Counted from the first letter of the stretch, positions 42,977 through 51,685 are shown. The stretch is DNA of 64,000 nt from an uncultured Lachnospiraceae bacterium (GCA_910585345.1 CAJUDS010000009.1:49491-113490), one strand, 5' to 3'. Translations and numbers: made by a program. Notes: generated by a model from the sequence alone, not told the origin.

Positions 42977-44129
42977 AATAAAAAATATGTCCTCCAATGG
43001 CAATTCCTTCCAATCCGGGTATCGGCGTCCTGAAATATACACAATTTCCTACATTCGTCACGCCCCGCATCGCTTCATCCGCCGCATCATAGCACGCCTG
43101 CGTAGCACGCCCCTCAGCCAGAGCAAGCGCCAGCCTGCCGCTTCCCACCGGTGAAAACTGTTTATTTTGATAAATAACGCCAACCACCGTGTCCGGATAG
43201 ACCGAGCTCAATACACGGTTGATTACCACCGCGCCTACCGCTACTTTGCCCTCGTACGGTTCTCCGCCTGCTTCACAATAAATCAGCTGTGCCAGCAGTT
43301 CACGGTCCCCTTCTGCAAAAGTCACCTCGGAAATATCTCTTTTGGAAGAGCGCGAAGCAAGGCGGGACATAGCCTGTTCTTCCGCAAGCTGCTTCTGCAG
43401 CGCCGCAATATTGGCCTCCTGTTCTTTTACCTGCGTCTCATAGGCAAACGCTACATTTTCTGCCTCAGATATCTGATCCGCATAACCTGCAATATGATTG
43501 GCAGTATTTTTCACCATACCCGAAACTCTGCTCTGCTCTGCTTCCGTATCTTTCTTCAGTTCATCCAGCTCAGACTTCTGTGCAACAAGCTGTTCTTTTG
43601 TCTCCTCGATCTTTTTCTGTGTATCTCTGTACTCCTGCAGCATCTTTTGGTCATATTCCGCAATCTGTTCCACATACTGGCTCTTATTCAAAAAATCCCC
43701 CAGCCCATTGGATGAAAAAAGCATTTCCAGATAAACAGCATCGCTCCTTTCATAAATGAACTTGATCCTTTTTTTCATACAGTCATATTGCCAGTCCACA
43801 GTCTCTTCCGCTTCTTCCAGCGCCTCTTCCGTACGGGAAATTTCCTGCTCCTTATCAGCGATCTCCCCTTCCAGCCTGCTCAGATTCCGGCTCACCTCTT
43901 CCAGATTGTCATTCAATATGGAAAGCTGGCCCTGTAAGGAATCTTTCTCTCCCTGCATCCCCTGGATATTTTCCTTTGTCTGCTGAAGGGCTGATTCTGT
44001 CTGTTGTTTCTCCTGCTTTGCCTTATCCAGTTTTTCCTGTGTGCTGGTCGCCCGAACCGTCTGCGGAGCACTGGCAACCACCACTACTAAAAAAAGCACT
44101 GCAGCAATCTGTCTGCCGGCACGCCTCAT
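42975..44129 (-). CDS. coiled-coil/SleB-domain cell-wall hydrolase
   Basis: This is an exported protein with an N-terminal signal peptide (VLFLVVVVASAPQTVRA). Residues about 30-265 are a long coiled coil like the N-terminal part of PcsB and FtsX-linked hydrolases. The C-terminal 120 residues form a SleB-type hydrolase domain (LAQLIYCEAGGEPYEGKVAV with the catalytic-type Glu, and NKQFSPVGSG). SleB domains are lytic transglycosylases of spore cortex and vegetative wall. The start at 44129 follows AGGAGG by 9 bases; an ATG at 44150 is less well served. The architecture suggests a regulated division-type hydrolase rather than a germination enzyme. Confidence 0.88.
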   Translation of the reverse strand: MRRAGRQIAAVLFLVVVVASAPQTVRATSTQEKLDKAKQEKQQTESALQQTKENIQGMQGEKDSLQGQLSILNDNLEEVSRNLSRLEGEIADKEQEISRTEEALEEAEETVDWQYDCMKKRIKFIYERSDAVYLEMLFSSNGLGDFLNKSQYVEQIAEYDQKMLQEYRDTQKKIEETKEQLVAQKSELDELKKDTEAEQSRVSGMVKNTANHIAGYADQISEAENVAFAYETQVKEQEANIAALQKQLAEEQAMSRLASRSSKRDISEVTFAEGDRELLAQLIYCEAGGEPYEGKVAVGAVVINRVLSSVYPDTVVGVIYQNKQFSPVGSGRLALALAEGRATQACYDAADEAMRGVTNVGNCVYFRTPIPGLEGIAIGGHIFY

Positions 44130-44156
44130 CCCCTCATCCCTCCTGGTCATTTCCTT

Positions 44157-44636
44157 TTACAATTCCAGTTTTATCTCACGTCCGGTCTGTCTGTACTGGT
44201 AATATCTGACGCCCGCCGCGTCCAGCATCTTTTTGGACGCTATCGTAGAAGGTCTGTCGGCATACTTGTCGCATTCATAAATAACCGTTCTGATGCCCGC
44301 CTGAATAATTGCTTTTGCGCACTCATTGCACGGAAAGAGAGAAACATACAACTTTGCCCCGGCCAGACTCCCGCCTCTGTAATTCAAAATCGCATTCAGT
44401 TCGCTGTGCGTTACATACGCATACTTGGTGTCTGGCAGACTGCCTTCTCTCTCCCACGGAAACACATCGTCCGAACACCCGATCGGCAGCCCGTTATAAC
44501 CCATGGAAAGTATCTTATTGTCTTCGCTTACAATACAGGCTCCTACCTGTGTGTTTGGGTCCTTGGAACGCATTCCGGACAGTTTAGAAACCCCCATAAA
44601 ATATTCGTCCCAGGAAATATAGTCCTTTCTTTTCAT
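44157..44636 (-). CDS. dCMP deaminase
   Basis: The enzyme converts dCMP to dUMP for dTMP synthesis. Zinc ligands and catalytic Glu are in THSELNA and PCNECAK, and the nucleotide-binding N-terminus reads SKDPNTQVGACIV. The 159 residues match the ComEB/dCMP deaminase family. It lies 12 bases after upp in an operon with other nucleotide and envelope genes. Confidence 0.95.
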   Translation of the reverse strand: MKRKDYISWDEYFMGVSKLSGMRSKDPNTQVGACIVSEDNKILSMGYNGLPIGCSDDVFPWEREGSLPDTKYAYVTHSELNAILNYRGGSLAGAKLYVSLFPCNECAKAIIQAGIRTVIYECDKYADRPSTIASKKMLDAAGVRYYQYRQTGREIKLEL

Positions 44637-44648
44637 ACCTTCCCCCGA

Positions 44649-45278
44649 CTATTTCGTTCCAAAAATCCGGTCGCCCGCATCGCCAAGCCCGGGTACAATA
44701 TATCCGTGGTCATTGAGCTTTTCATCCAACGCGCCTATATACATATCTACATCCGGATGCGCCTCCTGCATCTTTCTGACCCCTTCCGGCGCCGCAATAA
44801 TACACATAAAATGTATATTTCTGCACCCTTTCTTTTTCAGCATTTGAATTGCAGCCACAGCAGAACCGCCCGTAGCGAGCATCGGGTCCACTACGTACAC
44901 TTCTCTTTCCGCACAGTCTGCTGGCAGCTTACAGTAATACTCCACCGGTTCCAGCGTATCCGGATCTCTGTAAAGTCCGATATGCCCTACCTTTGCCGCC
45001 GGAATCAGGGTCAGCATGCCGTCCACCATACCCAGACCGGCACGCAGAATTGGTACAATCGCCATCTTTTTACCTTTTAATGCCCTCACCGTCGTCCGGC
45101 TTACCGGCGTCTCAATCTCCACATCCGACAACTGCAGCTCCCTTGTCGCCTCATAACAGATCAGCATCGCAATTTCACCAATTGTCTGTCGGAAGTCCTT
45201 CGTACCGGTATCTTTTCTTCTGATATAGCCAATTTTATGCTGAATCAGCGGATGATCCATGATCACAGTCTTTGCCAT
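44649..45278 (-). CDS. upp: uracil phosphoribosyltransferase
   Basis: Upp salvages uracil to UMP with PRPP. The PRPP loop DPMLATGGSA and the C-terminal uracil-binding segment GLGDAGDRIFGT are clear. The ATG at 45278 follows AAGGAGG by 5 bases and gives the family start; an upstream ATG at 45299 would add seven residues. It has 209 residues and stands between rpiB and dCMP deaminase. Confidence 0.97.
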   Translation of the reverse strand: MAKTVIMDHPLIQHKIGYIRRKDTGTKDFRQTIGEIAMLICYEATRELQLSDVEIETPVSRTTVRALKGKKMAIVPILRAGLGMVDGMLTLIPAAKVGHIGLYRDPDTLEPVEYYCKLPADCAEREVYVVDPMLATGGSAVAAIQMLKKKGCRNIHFMCIIAAPEGVRKMQEAHPDVDMYIGALDEKLNDHGYIVPGLGDAGDRIFGTK

Positions 45279-45302
45279 CTTTTCCTCCTTCCGGCTCATC
45301 TG

Positions 45303-45734
45303 CTATTTTCCTTCTATCAAATCAATTCTTCTCTTGTGTCTTTCTTCGCCCGAAAAATCGGTATTCAAAAATGTTTCCACAATCTGCAGCGCCAGATTCG
45401 TGCCTATAATGCCGGCGCCAAGCGCAAGCACATTGGCATCATTATGCAGCCTGGTCAACCTGGCCGAAGTGGAATCCGCGCACAGTGCGCACCGAATACC
45501 GGGCACCTTATTGGCTGTGATCGAAATACCGATTCCTGTTGTACAGATTATGATGCCCTTTTCGCATATCCCGTCTGCCACTGCCTGCGCCGCCGCTCTT
45601 CCAAATACGGGATAATCGCATGATTCCTTATTTTCACATCCAAAATCCCTGTATTCATATCCTTCCTTTTCCAGATACTTTTTGATTTCCTGTTTCAGAT
45701 CATAACCGCCATGATCGCTTCCCAATGCTATCAT
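45303..45734 (-). CDS. rpiB: ribose-5-phosphate isomerase B
   Basis: RpiB interconverts ribulose-5-phosphate and ribose-5-phosphate; some relatives isomerise galactose-6-phosphate or other sugars. The 143-residue protein shows ALGSDHGGYDLK, the catalytic CTTGIGISITANK and RHKRRIDLIE at the C-terminus, matching RpiB. It is 28 bases downstream of tsaC and 24 bases before upp, an order like that in Bacillus near the atp operon. Confidence 0.95.
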   Translation of the reverse strand: MIALGSDHGGYDLKQEIKKYLEKEGYEYRDFGCENKESCDYPVFGRAAAQAVADGICEKGIIICTTGIGISITANKVPGIRCALCADSTSARLTRLHNDANVLALGAGIIGTNLALQIVETFLNTDFSGEERHKRRIDLIEGK

Positions 45735-45762
45735 TTCTCTTCCTCCTGTCCTTTTTTTGAAA

Positions 45763-46818
45763 TTATACTTCTACAACATGATGTCCCGCCGCTTTCAAAA
45801 GACGGTTCATAACAGCCTGTCCTATTCCTCTGCCCGAAAAAGCCTCTGAATAAATGCATGTGATTCCTACACTGTCAAACTGCCGCAGAATCGCGTACAA
45901 ATGTCTGGCAATCTCCTCCGTATCCGTTTTTTCTCCCGCACTGACAACGCAGTCCGCTTCATAAAACATCTTTGTTTCGTCCGTACAGATAACGCCTACC
46001 TTTTCCCCTTCCAGCCGCTTTTTCCTGCTCAGCCTGCATATGGCGTCTGTTACATGTGCCGCTTCCCCGGTAACAATCGTCAGTTCTCCGCGGGGCGCAT
46101 AATGTCTGTATTTCATACCGGGCGCTTTGGGCGCCTGTTTTGCGTTTGAATCCACCAGTGCGGCATCCACAGCCACTTCCATCCCCAGAACCGTCTCCAG
46201 CATCTCTTTTGTAATATAGCCCGGACGCAGTATAACAGGGCTGTTTTCTGTCAAATCCACAATCGTTGACTCTAATCCAATGCCTACTGCGCCACCGTCC
46301 AGTATCATATCAATCTTTCCGTCCAAATCCTCCCTGACATGTTCAGCCAGAGTAGGACTGGGTTTGCCGGAAAGATTGGCACTGGGCGCTGCAACATACC
46401 CCCCGGCCGCCGCAATCAGCGCCAACGCAATTTTATTCTCCGGCATACGGACTGCCACTGTCTGAAGTCCCCCTGTCGTTTCCAGCGGCACTGCCTCGGA
46501 CTTTTCCAGTATCATCGTAAGCGGTCCTGGCCAAAAATTCTCCGCCAGCTTTTCCGCCTCCTGCGGAATCTTACCGGCAATTTTTTTCACTGCCTTCCAT
46601 CTGCATATATGAACAATTAAGGGATTATCGGACGGGCGGCCCTTGGCCGCATATATTTTTCGGGACGACTCCCTCTGTAAAGCGTCCCCGCCCAGCCCAT
46701 AGACTGTTTCCGTCGGAAATGCCACCAGCCCGCCCTTTTGCAAAATTTTTCCTGCTTCTTTTATGATCTTTCTATCTATATGCTTTTCCGTTAAAATGGC
46801 ATATTTTGTCTCCATCAT
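45763..46818 (-). CDS. tsaC: L-threonylcarbamoyladenylate synthase (Sua5 type)
   Basis: The enzyme makes threonylcarbamoyl-AMP for the t6A37 modification of ANN-decoding tRNAs. The YrdC fold (residues about 1-210) has GGLVAFPTETVYGLGGDA, KGRPSDNPLIVH and VAAPSANLSGKPSPT. A C-terminal Sua5 domain of about 130 residues follows a linker with PGMKYRHYAPRGEL, as in Sua5/YwlC rather than short TsaC. Two adjacent ATG codons make the start uncertain by one residue. Confidence 0.95.
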   Translation of the reverse strand: MMETKYAILTEKHIDRKIIKEAGKILQKGGLVAFPTETVYGLGGDALQRESSRKIYAAKGRPSDNPLIVHICRWKAVKKIAGKIPQEAEKLAENFWPGPLTMILEKSEAVPLETTGGLQTVAVRMPENKIALALIAAAGGYVAAPSANLSGKPSPTLAEHVREDLDGKIDMILDGGAVGIGLESTIVDLTENSPVILRPGYITKEMLETVLGMEVAVDAALVDSNAKQAPKAPGMKYRHYAPRGELTIVTGEAAHVTDAICRLSRKKRLEGEKVGVICTDETKMFYEADCVVSAGEKTDTEEIARHLYAILRQFDSVGITCIYSEAFSGRGIGQAVMNRLLKAAGHHVVEV

Positions 46819-46890
46819 GAAAGTCTACCTCAATATTGTAGTATACCACAGTTTCCTTCTACAGAAAAGAGAACAAATTTCATTTTACTC

Positions 46891-47586
46891 TCACGCATGC
46901 AATGTCTGCATAATACCCATGAAAACCGCCCATGCAACTCTTTGCTGGTATTCTTCATCAGACAATTTCTCCGCCTCCTCCCGGTTTGACAAAAATCCGC
47001 ACTCCACAATGATAACAGGAGATGACGTTTTTTTCAGCAGATAATAGCTCGTATTGGATTTGGCCTCCCTTCTGTTTTCCGAATCAAGTCTGTCCCGCAG
47101 ACTATTTTGCATAATTTCCGCAGCCTGTCTGCTGTCCGCACTATCCTTATAATAAAATACCTGCGCCCCTTTCACATATTCTTCCGGATAACTGTTTTGG
47201 TGGATGCTGACCGTAAGCGCCGGAACGGTCTTCTCTATCAGCGCAATGCGGCGTTTCATATCCTGCACCTTTTTATTCTCTGCTCCGCTGTCATAAAGTC
47301 CTTCCCCATCCGTGCGGGTCATTATCACTTCCAGGCCCTCCATCTCCAGCAAAATCTTCAGTTTCTGCGCAATCTGCAGATTGATATCTTTTTCCAACGC
47401 CCCATTGATTCCCACCTTTCCCGGATCATCACCCCCATGTCCGGCATCTATGACAATACACTGTTTTTTCTCCTGCGTATCTCCGCTCATTACAAACGCA
47501 GCCGTACCCTTCACAGCAAGAAACCCCGTCATTATCAGCATAATGCCCATCGCCAGATAAACGGCAGCCTCACCGAAGCGCTCCAT
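46891..47586 (-). CDS. N-acetylmuramoyl-L-alanine amidase (CwlD-like)
   Basis: This is a membrane-anchored amidase_3 enzyme that cleaves the peptide from muramic acid. One N-terminal membrane helix (about residues 8-30) precedes the zinc-dependent domain with IDAGHGGDDPG, Glu in NGALEKD, SIHQNSY and catalytic Glu in VECGFLSN. At 231 residues it resembles CwlD, which prepares muramic-delta-lactam in spore cortex. The ATG at 47586 is preferred over 47610 because AGGGGAGAGG precedes it. The sporulation role is inferred from family. Confidence 0.9.
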   Translation of the reverse strand: MERFGEAAVYLAMGIMLIMTGFLAVKGTAAFVMSGDTQEKKQCIVIDAGHGGDDPGKVGINGALEKDINLQIAQKLKILLEMEGLEVIMTRTDGEGLYDSGAENKKVQDMKRRIALIEKTVPALTVSIHQNSYPEEYVKGAQVFYYKDSADSRQAAEIMQNSLRDRLDSENRREAKSNTSYYLLKKTSSPVIIVECGFLSNREEAEKLSDEEYQQRVAWAVFMGIMQTLHA

Positions 47587-47650
47587 CCTCTCCCCTCGTA
47601 TACCCATCATTCCATCATCTCAACATTTTTTATTATCATATGTAAAATAA

Positions 47651-47682
47651 CAGAAAAACAGAATCCCGCAAGCGGAATTCTG
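47651..47682 (-). terminator. terminator after the GH18 gene
   Basis: CAGAATTCCGC and GCGGGATTCTG (minus strand; 47682-47672 with 47669-47659) pair with one wobble and are followed by TTTTTCTG. Confidence 0.85.
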
Positions 47683-47732
47683 TTCTGCGTCGTTCTTTCC
47701 TGATCAACCGGATTCGTTTTATTTGTAAACTT

Positions 47733-49418
47733 CTATCCGTACAAAAATCCGTCTACTACATTCCAGACCGCCGGTCTTTCAAATCCAAGTTTCCATGCCC
47801 CCATTCCTGCCAGATGGTATCTCGCCATTATGTTCAGCTTCACCTCTATTGACTGCTCATCCTCCAACCACACCTGGTACAGGCACCCGTCTTCCTCAAA
47901 TTCGGCATAATTCTGGCAGGTTGTTTCATCCCACGCCGCCGAAACGCCGTGATCTGCCAAAAACCGCTCCGCAGCATTCATCCCGACGGCATCGCTTGCA
48001 ACTTCCCCGCCAGAGGTTCTCCACACTCTCGTGTAAAAAGGCACTGCATTAATCACCTTCTCTGCCGGAACCTCTTCCAGTGTTTTCTGAATACCTTCCT
48101 CCACAAAATCGATTGATGCAACGCTTCCCGCCTCCGGGCTGCCAGACCAATGTTCATCATATCCCATAATAATCACATAGTCTGCCACCGCGCCTTGTTC
48201 AGCCCTGCCATAATATGACGTATTGCCAAGCGGTACATAATTGTCAATGGAGAGCACAATCCCGTCCGCACGGCAGGCTATCGAAAGTTCTCTGATAAAC
48301 TGCACGAAGTGCTCTCCTGTTTCCGGAGTCAACTGTTCAAAATCAATATTAATGCCGTCCAGACCGCACGTTGCGGCAGACTGCATCAGTCCCTCAATTA
48401 AATGCGCCCTTTTCGAAGTAGAAGACAATACACTGTACGTATCGACTGCATCGTTGAAATTATCGACCAGCCCCCAGACTTCCAGCCCCATCTGGTGCGC
48501 CTGCACCACATAATCTACAGATGCAATACTTGTAAAGTTACCGTCATTGTCACTTAACGAAAACCAAGTGGGAGAGATTGTGTTCAATCCATGCGTACCT
48601 GACACCACATCGGGCAGCGTCGCATTTGCATTCGCGTTCATTACCTGATGCCACGCCATACAAATCTTATAATCTTTGGAAATGCTCGTATAAACCGGTT
48701 CCTCGTAATCCGTCACGGGTTCCATCATCTCCGTATGCATATTGCCCAGCCTTTTCTTTTCCACATAACCGATCAATGCATCTGATTTCACCCTGACCCA
48801 TGTATCCATTTCTTCCAGCACCATTACCGGCCTGCCCTTTTCCACATCTGCCAAAATCTCGCTTTTTACGCCTCCCTGATAGCGGATGTGGGTATCCCTG
48901 TTGATCTCCGCCATTGTCTGTTCACCCCACTGCGTATAAATCTGCAGCCGGTTTGGCTGTGTAAATGCATCGTACGAAAAATTGGTAAATCTCTTTACAT
49001 AATCTGCCGCAATATATAAGGTTTCCCCCTCATATCTGGCGATCACATACCCGGCCTCCTGTTGTGCACCGTCCTGTACAAATACCGTGCTGCCGATATC
49101 CGTCCTGATGATATCATGCGGCGTAGTATATAGCAGAAGCCCTTCCCCTTTATCCTCATAAAACCGTTCATTCAAATACTGATGTACTGTATCCAGTGCA
49201 AAATAATAAATTCCATCTATGAAAAGCGCTTTATCCTCCAGTATTTCATCCTGGAGCACGATTCCTGTTTCGTCTTCGCTCTGCAGATTAAAATATTCTT
49301 CCAAATCTGCCCTCTCTTCTGAATAGGAATATTTTTCCATCAGTTTCATTCCCAAACTGGCTGCAATAATCACAAAAATAAGGACGATTGCAACTAATAC
49401 CGGAATTACTTTCTTCAT
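47733..49418 (-). CDS. membrane-anchored GH18 glycosidase with SH3-like domain
   Basis: The protein has an N-terminal membrane anchor (residues 4-24), a region of about 140 residues resembling a copper-amine-oxidase-like/stalk domain, an SH3-like segment (RPVMVLEEMDTWVRVKSD, IGYVEKKRLG) and a C-terminal glycoside hydrolase family 18 barrel. The GH18 active-site motif is complete in CGLDGINIDFEQL, with Glu as acid. Related YaaH/YdhD proteins act on spore peptidoglycan, so N-acetylglucosaminidase activity on wall is likely. AAAGGAG precedes the ATG. The length is 561 residues. Confidence 0.9.
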   Translation of the reverse strand: MKKVIPVLVAIVLIFVIIAASLGMKLMEKYSYSEERADLEEYFNLQSEDETGIVLQDEILEDKALFIDGIYYFALDTVHQYLNERFYEDKGEGLLLYTTPHDIIRTDIGSTVFVQDGAQQEAGYVIARYEGETLYIAADYVKRFTNFSYDAFTQPNRLQIYTQWGEQTMAEINRDTHIRYQGGVKSEILADVEKGRPVMVLEEMDTWVRVKSDALIGYVEKKRLGNMHTEMMEPVTDYEEPVYTSISKDYKICMAWHQVMNANANATLPDVVSGTHGLNTISPTWFSLSDNDGNFTSIASVDYVVQAHQMGLEVWGLVDNFNDAVDTYSVLSSTSKRAHLIEGLMQSAATCGLDGINIDFEQLTPETGEHFVQFIRELSIACRADGIVLSIDNYVPLGNTSYYGRAEQGAVADYVIIMGYDEHWSGSPEAGSVASIDFVEEGIQKTLEEVPAEKVINAVPFYTRVWRTSGGEVASDAVGMNAAERFLADHGVSAAWDETTCQNYAEFEEDGCLYQVWLEDEQSIEVKLNIMARYHLAGMGAWKLGFERPAVWNVVDGFLYG

Positions 49419-49576
49419 TGCGTCTCCAGCTCCTTTCCAATCGTCCTCATTATACCAGACTATTCTGATACCGTCATTACCAATTTTGACGTTTTTCGTT
49501 TTTTTAACAGGTACTATGTCGTGTCAGCGTAAAGGCTCCTGTGATTCGTTTCCTTATTCATTGTACCCGTTCTATG

Positions 49577-49792
49577 TCAGGTCTGCCGTATTTTATCATA
49601 TCGGAGTTGTGTCAGTCTTCCGTCCTGCCCAAGCACATAATCCGGCATATAGACAGCCTCTTCATTCAAACAGCAGGTCTGCGCCAGTTCTTCGGCAGAT
49701 ATCGGTTTCCCGTCAAGATATAGTTCCGTACCCTTTTTAGCAATTCCTTCCAGACGTTCTTTCATATTATGCAGTTCATCTTCTTGCAACAC
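49577..49792 (-). CDS. small hypothetical protein (71 aa)
   Basis: I do not recognise this protein. The start is GTG at 49792 with a strong AAAGGAGGG 7 bases upstream, and the 71 residues have balanced composition (helical start EDELHNMKERLEGIAKKG, then GTELYLDGKPISAEELAQ and a C-terminal YVLGQDGRLTQLRYDKI). It has two adjacent cysteines near residue 41. No membrane segment or signal is seen. It lies between the GH18 gene and the structured RNA region and could be the first coding sequence downstream of that RNA's promoter. Confidence 0.7.
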   Translation of the reverse strand: MLQEDELHNMKERLEGIAKKGTELYLDGKPISAEELAQTCCLNEEAVYMPDYVLGQDGRLTQLRYDKIRQT

Positions 49793-50002
49793 ATAGAATC
49801 CCTCCTTTGTACACCATATTTGAAAACCCCGAAAAGGAGATGATCTGTGGTATATTTATCCCTTGGGATCTTCATAAATTTTTGGTAAAAACGGTATAAA
49901 ACAGTTCTGACGAGATGCATGGACGTGTATTATAACATAGAATAAAAGAAATACTGTTTCTAAAAATTGAATTATAACATTAAGATATTAGTGGAAAATT
50001 TT

Positions 50003-50177
50003 GATGCCCCGTACAGACACGTAAGCTTATGAGACTCCCTTCTGCCACTCGGCAGAGGTTCTGTTGATGAAACTTTCCGTTTCAAGACTTAATGCAAGAC
50101 AGGCACGTAACATATGCCTGATGATTTGGTAAAACACCATGCCTCCTTCCAAATACTGATTGTCCGAAAGCATCTCT
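50003..50177 (-). ncRNA. candidate structured RNA with closing stem and four hairpins
   Basis: On the minus strand a promoter is followed by a segment whose ends pair (50174-50161 with 50019-50003, with wobbles). Inside are four hairpins: 50154-50149/50129-50124, 50120-50115/50105-50100, 50083-50079/50073-50069 and 50055-50051/50046-50042. The length of about 175 nt and the closed ends suggest a 6S-like or riboswitch-like RNA, though a multibranched form is not typical 6S. No strong terminator follows. The class is unknown to me. Confidence 0.45.
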
Positions 50178-50183
50178 ATGCGT

Positions 50184-50212
50184 ATTATAACGTAAATAGA
50201 GAACAAAGGCAA
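50184..50212 (-). promoter_or_regulatory. sigma-A promoter of the structured RNA
   Basis: On the minus strand TTGCCT (50212-50207) and perfect TATAAT (50189-50184) are 17 bases apart. The rest of the 600-base gap (49793-50391) is AT-rich with no gene that I can support. Confidence 0.75.
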
Positions 50213-50391
50213 GACTTTTTAATATTTTATGAAAAATTTGTGAACTGTATATACTGCTATTGACTTGCGGAATTAATCAGTATAAGATACTTGTATTAAA
50301 ATGAAATGATTCTACTACACTACTGGAATACAGTAATTTCCAGTTACAAAAGACCTGTAAAATGGTATCATATAAGCGAGGATGTGATTTT

Positions 50392-51183
50392 ATGAAAATT
50401 GAAAAAGTGAATGACCATCAGATTCGTTGTACTTTGACCAAAGCCGATCTTATTGACCGGGAATTAAAAATCAGCGAACTGGCTTACGGTACTGAAAAAG
50501 CAAAAACCCTGTTCCGTGATATGATGCAGCAGGCATCTTTTGAGTGCGGTTTTGAAGCAGAAAATATTCCCTTGATGATAGAGGCAATTCCGTTAAATTC
50601 CGAATGCATTGTTCTCATTATTACAAAGGTGGAAGATCCGGAAGAACTGGACACCCGTTTTTCCAAATTTGCCCCGTCTGTACATGACGCAAATGAACAG
50701 GACAGCACCGAAGAGACTTCCGAACACTATTTAGAAGGTGCGGATGACGTACTCGACCTGTTTAAGAAAATCCACGAAAATAAATGCCGGAACACCTATG
50801 ATACGGATTCTGGTCAGGCAATGGACTTGGCAGCATCTTTATCTGATCTTGCGGATGACGATGAACCTCCTGTTCTGACTACAAATACAGACATCACAAA
50901 GGTATTTTCTTTTCCGCATTTGAGTGAACTGACCCGTCTGGCTCATATTTTAAATCATTATTATACCGGAATCAATTCTTTGTATAAGAATGAAGGGGCG
51001 GGCTGCTATTCCCTGATTTTGTCAAAAGGCAGTCATACACCGGAAGAATTTAATAAAATATGTAACATCATTTCCGAATATGGTTTTGCAGACAAATATT
51101 CCTCTGCCGGCGAGGCCTTTCTGAAAGAGCACTGCGATCTGTTTATAGCTGACAATGCGCTGCAGTCTCTTGCACTGATTTAA
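50392..51183 (+). CDS. mecA: MecA-type adaptor protein
   Basis: MecA proteins recognise substrates and deliver them to the ClpC-ClpP protease; in Bacillus they limit competence. The N-terminal domain (MKIEKVNDHQIRCTLTKADL, FRDMMQQASFECGF) binds substrate in the family, an acidic linker follows (residues about 100-175), and the C-terminal domain (PHLSELTRLAHILNHYYTG) binds ClpC. It has 263 residues from the ATG at 50392, which follows GAGG. It is a single gene ending in a strong terminator. Confidence 0.9.
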   Translation: MKIEKVNDHQIRCTLTKADLIDRELKISELAYGTEKAKTLFRDMMQQASFECGFEAENIPLMIEAIPLNSECIVLIITKVEDPEELDTRFSKFAPSVHDANEQDSTEETSEHYLEGADDVLDLFKKIHENKCRNTYDTDSGQAMDLAASLSDLADDDEPPVLTTNTDITKVFSFPHLSELTRLAHILNHYYTGINSLYKNEGAGCYSLILSKGSHTPEEFNKICNIISEYGFADKYSSAGEAFLKEHCDLFIADNALQSLALI

Positions 51184-51202
51184 ATCAAATAACAGCGATA
51201 AA

Positions 51203-51248
51203 AAAGAAGCAGCCCCTTTATAACAGGATCTGCTTCTTTCGCTTTTTG
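51203..51248 (+). terminator. terminator after mecA
   Basis: AAAGAAGCAG (51203-51212) pairs with CTGCTTCTTT (51230-51239), followed by CGCTTTTT. It separates mecA from the convergent DUF1858 gene. Confidence 0.85.
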
Positions 51249-51254
51249 TATGAC

Positions 51255-51449
51255 TTATGCCATTGCAGCGATCTGTTTCATAAGCTCGTCAATATCCATC
51301 CCATGGACCATTGCCGCCTCTTCCAGCGTCTCTCCCTGTGCGGACGGACAGCCAAGGCAATGCATGCCCGCTTCCATCAAAACCGGAGCAACTTCAGGAT
51401 TCACCCGAAGGATCTCTCCAATGGTCATGTCTTTTGTAATTCCTGCCAT
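51255..51449 (-). CDS. DUF1858 small cysteine protein
   Basis: This 64-residue protein belongs to DUF1858, a small helical domain often found beside hybrid-cluster or Fe-S enzymes. It has the family start ITKDMTIGEILRVNPEVAPVL and the Cys pair HCLGCPSA near residues 30-34. AGGAGG is 8 bases before the ATG at 51449. It is divergent from the pyruvate formate-lyase cluster across a 236-base intergenic region, so it may respond to the same redox signal. Function is unknown. Confidence 0.88.
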   Translation of the reverse strand: MAGITKDMTIGEILRVNPEVAPVLMEAGMHCLGCPSAQGETLEEAAMVHGMDIDELMKQIAAMA

Positions 51450-51567
51450 CTCTTCTACCTCCTGTATAAACTTTCCAAATACTTCTTTATTATAATACTT
51501 TAACCACATATTATCAAGTTATCCACGTTTTTCACAAATTTTTATATATTTTAGATACTTTTTATGG

Positions 51568-51581
51568 TTTTGTATACAAAA
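51568..51581. promoter_or_regulatory. 14-bp palindrome upstream of the PFL promoter
   Basis: TTTTGTATACAAAA is a perfect palindrome centred 23 bases before the -35 box of the pfl promoter, an apt position for an activator or repressor site. The regulator is not known; it does not match the Rex consensus well. Confidence 0.4.
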
Positions 51582-51597
51582 AAATACATGGCTGTCC

Positions 51598-51627
51598 TTG
51601 ACGATTCCGCATCTTAGCACTTATAAT
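51598..51627 (+). promoter_or_regulatory. sigma-A promoter of the pyruvate formate-lyase cluster
   Basis: TTGACG (51598-51603) and perfect TATAAT (51622-51627) have an 18-base spacer, about 60 bases upstream of the first gene. Confidence 0.75.
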
Positions 51628-51685
51628 AATTTTATCAGATTAACTGTTGTTTTACCTAAAATAATTGATAGGAGGCTATTTCAAA

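Noticed and set aside
50027..50212. Small protein encoded in the structured RNA region on the minus strand
   Set aside because: The frame starts upstream of the transcription start inferred from the promoter; the internal ATG lies one base from AGGAGG, and the base pairing explains the sequence better. A 36-residue peptide from an internal GTG cannot be fully excluded.
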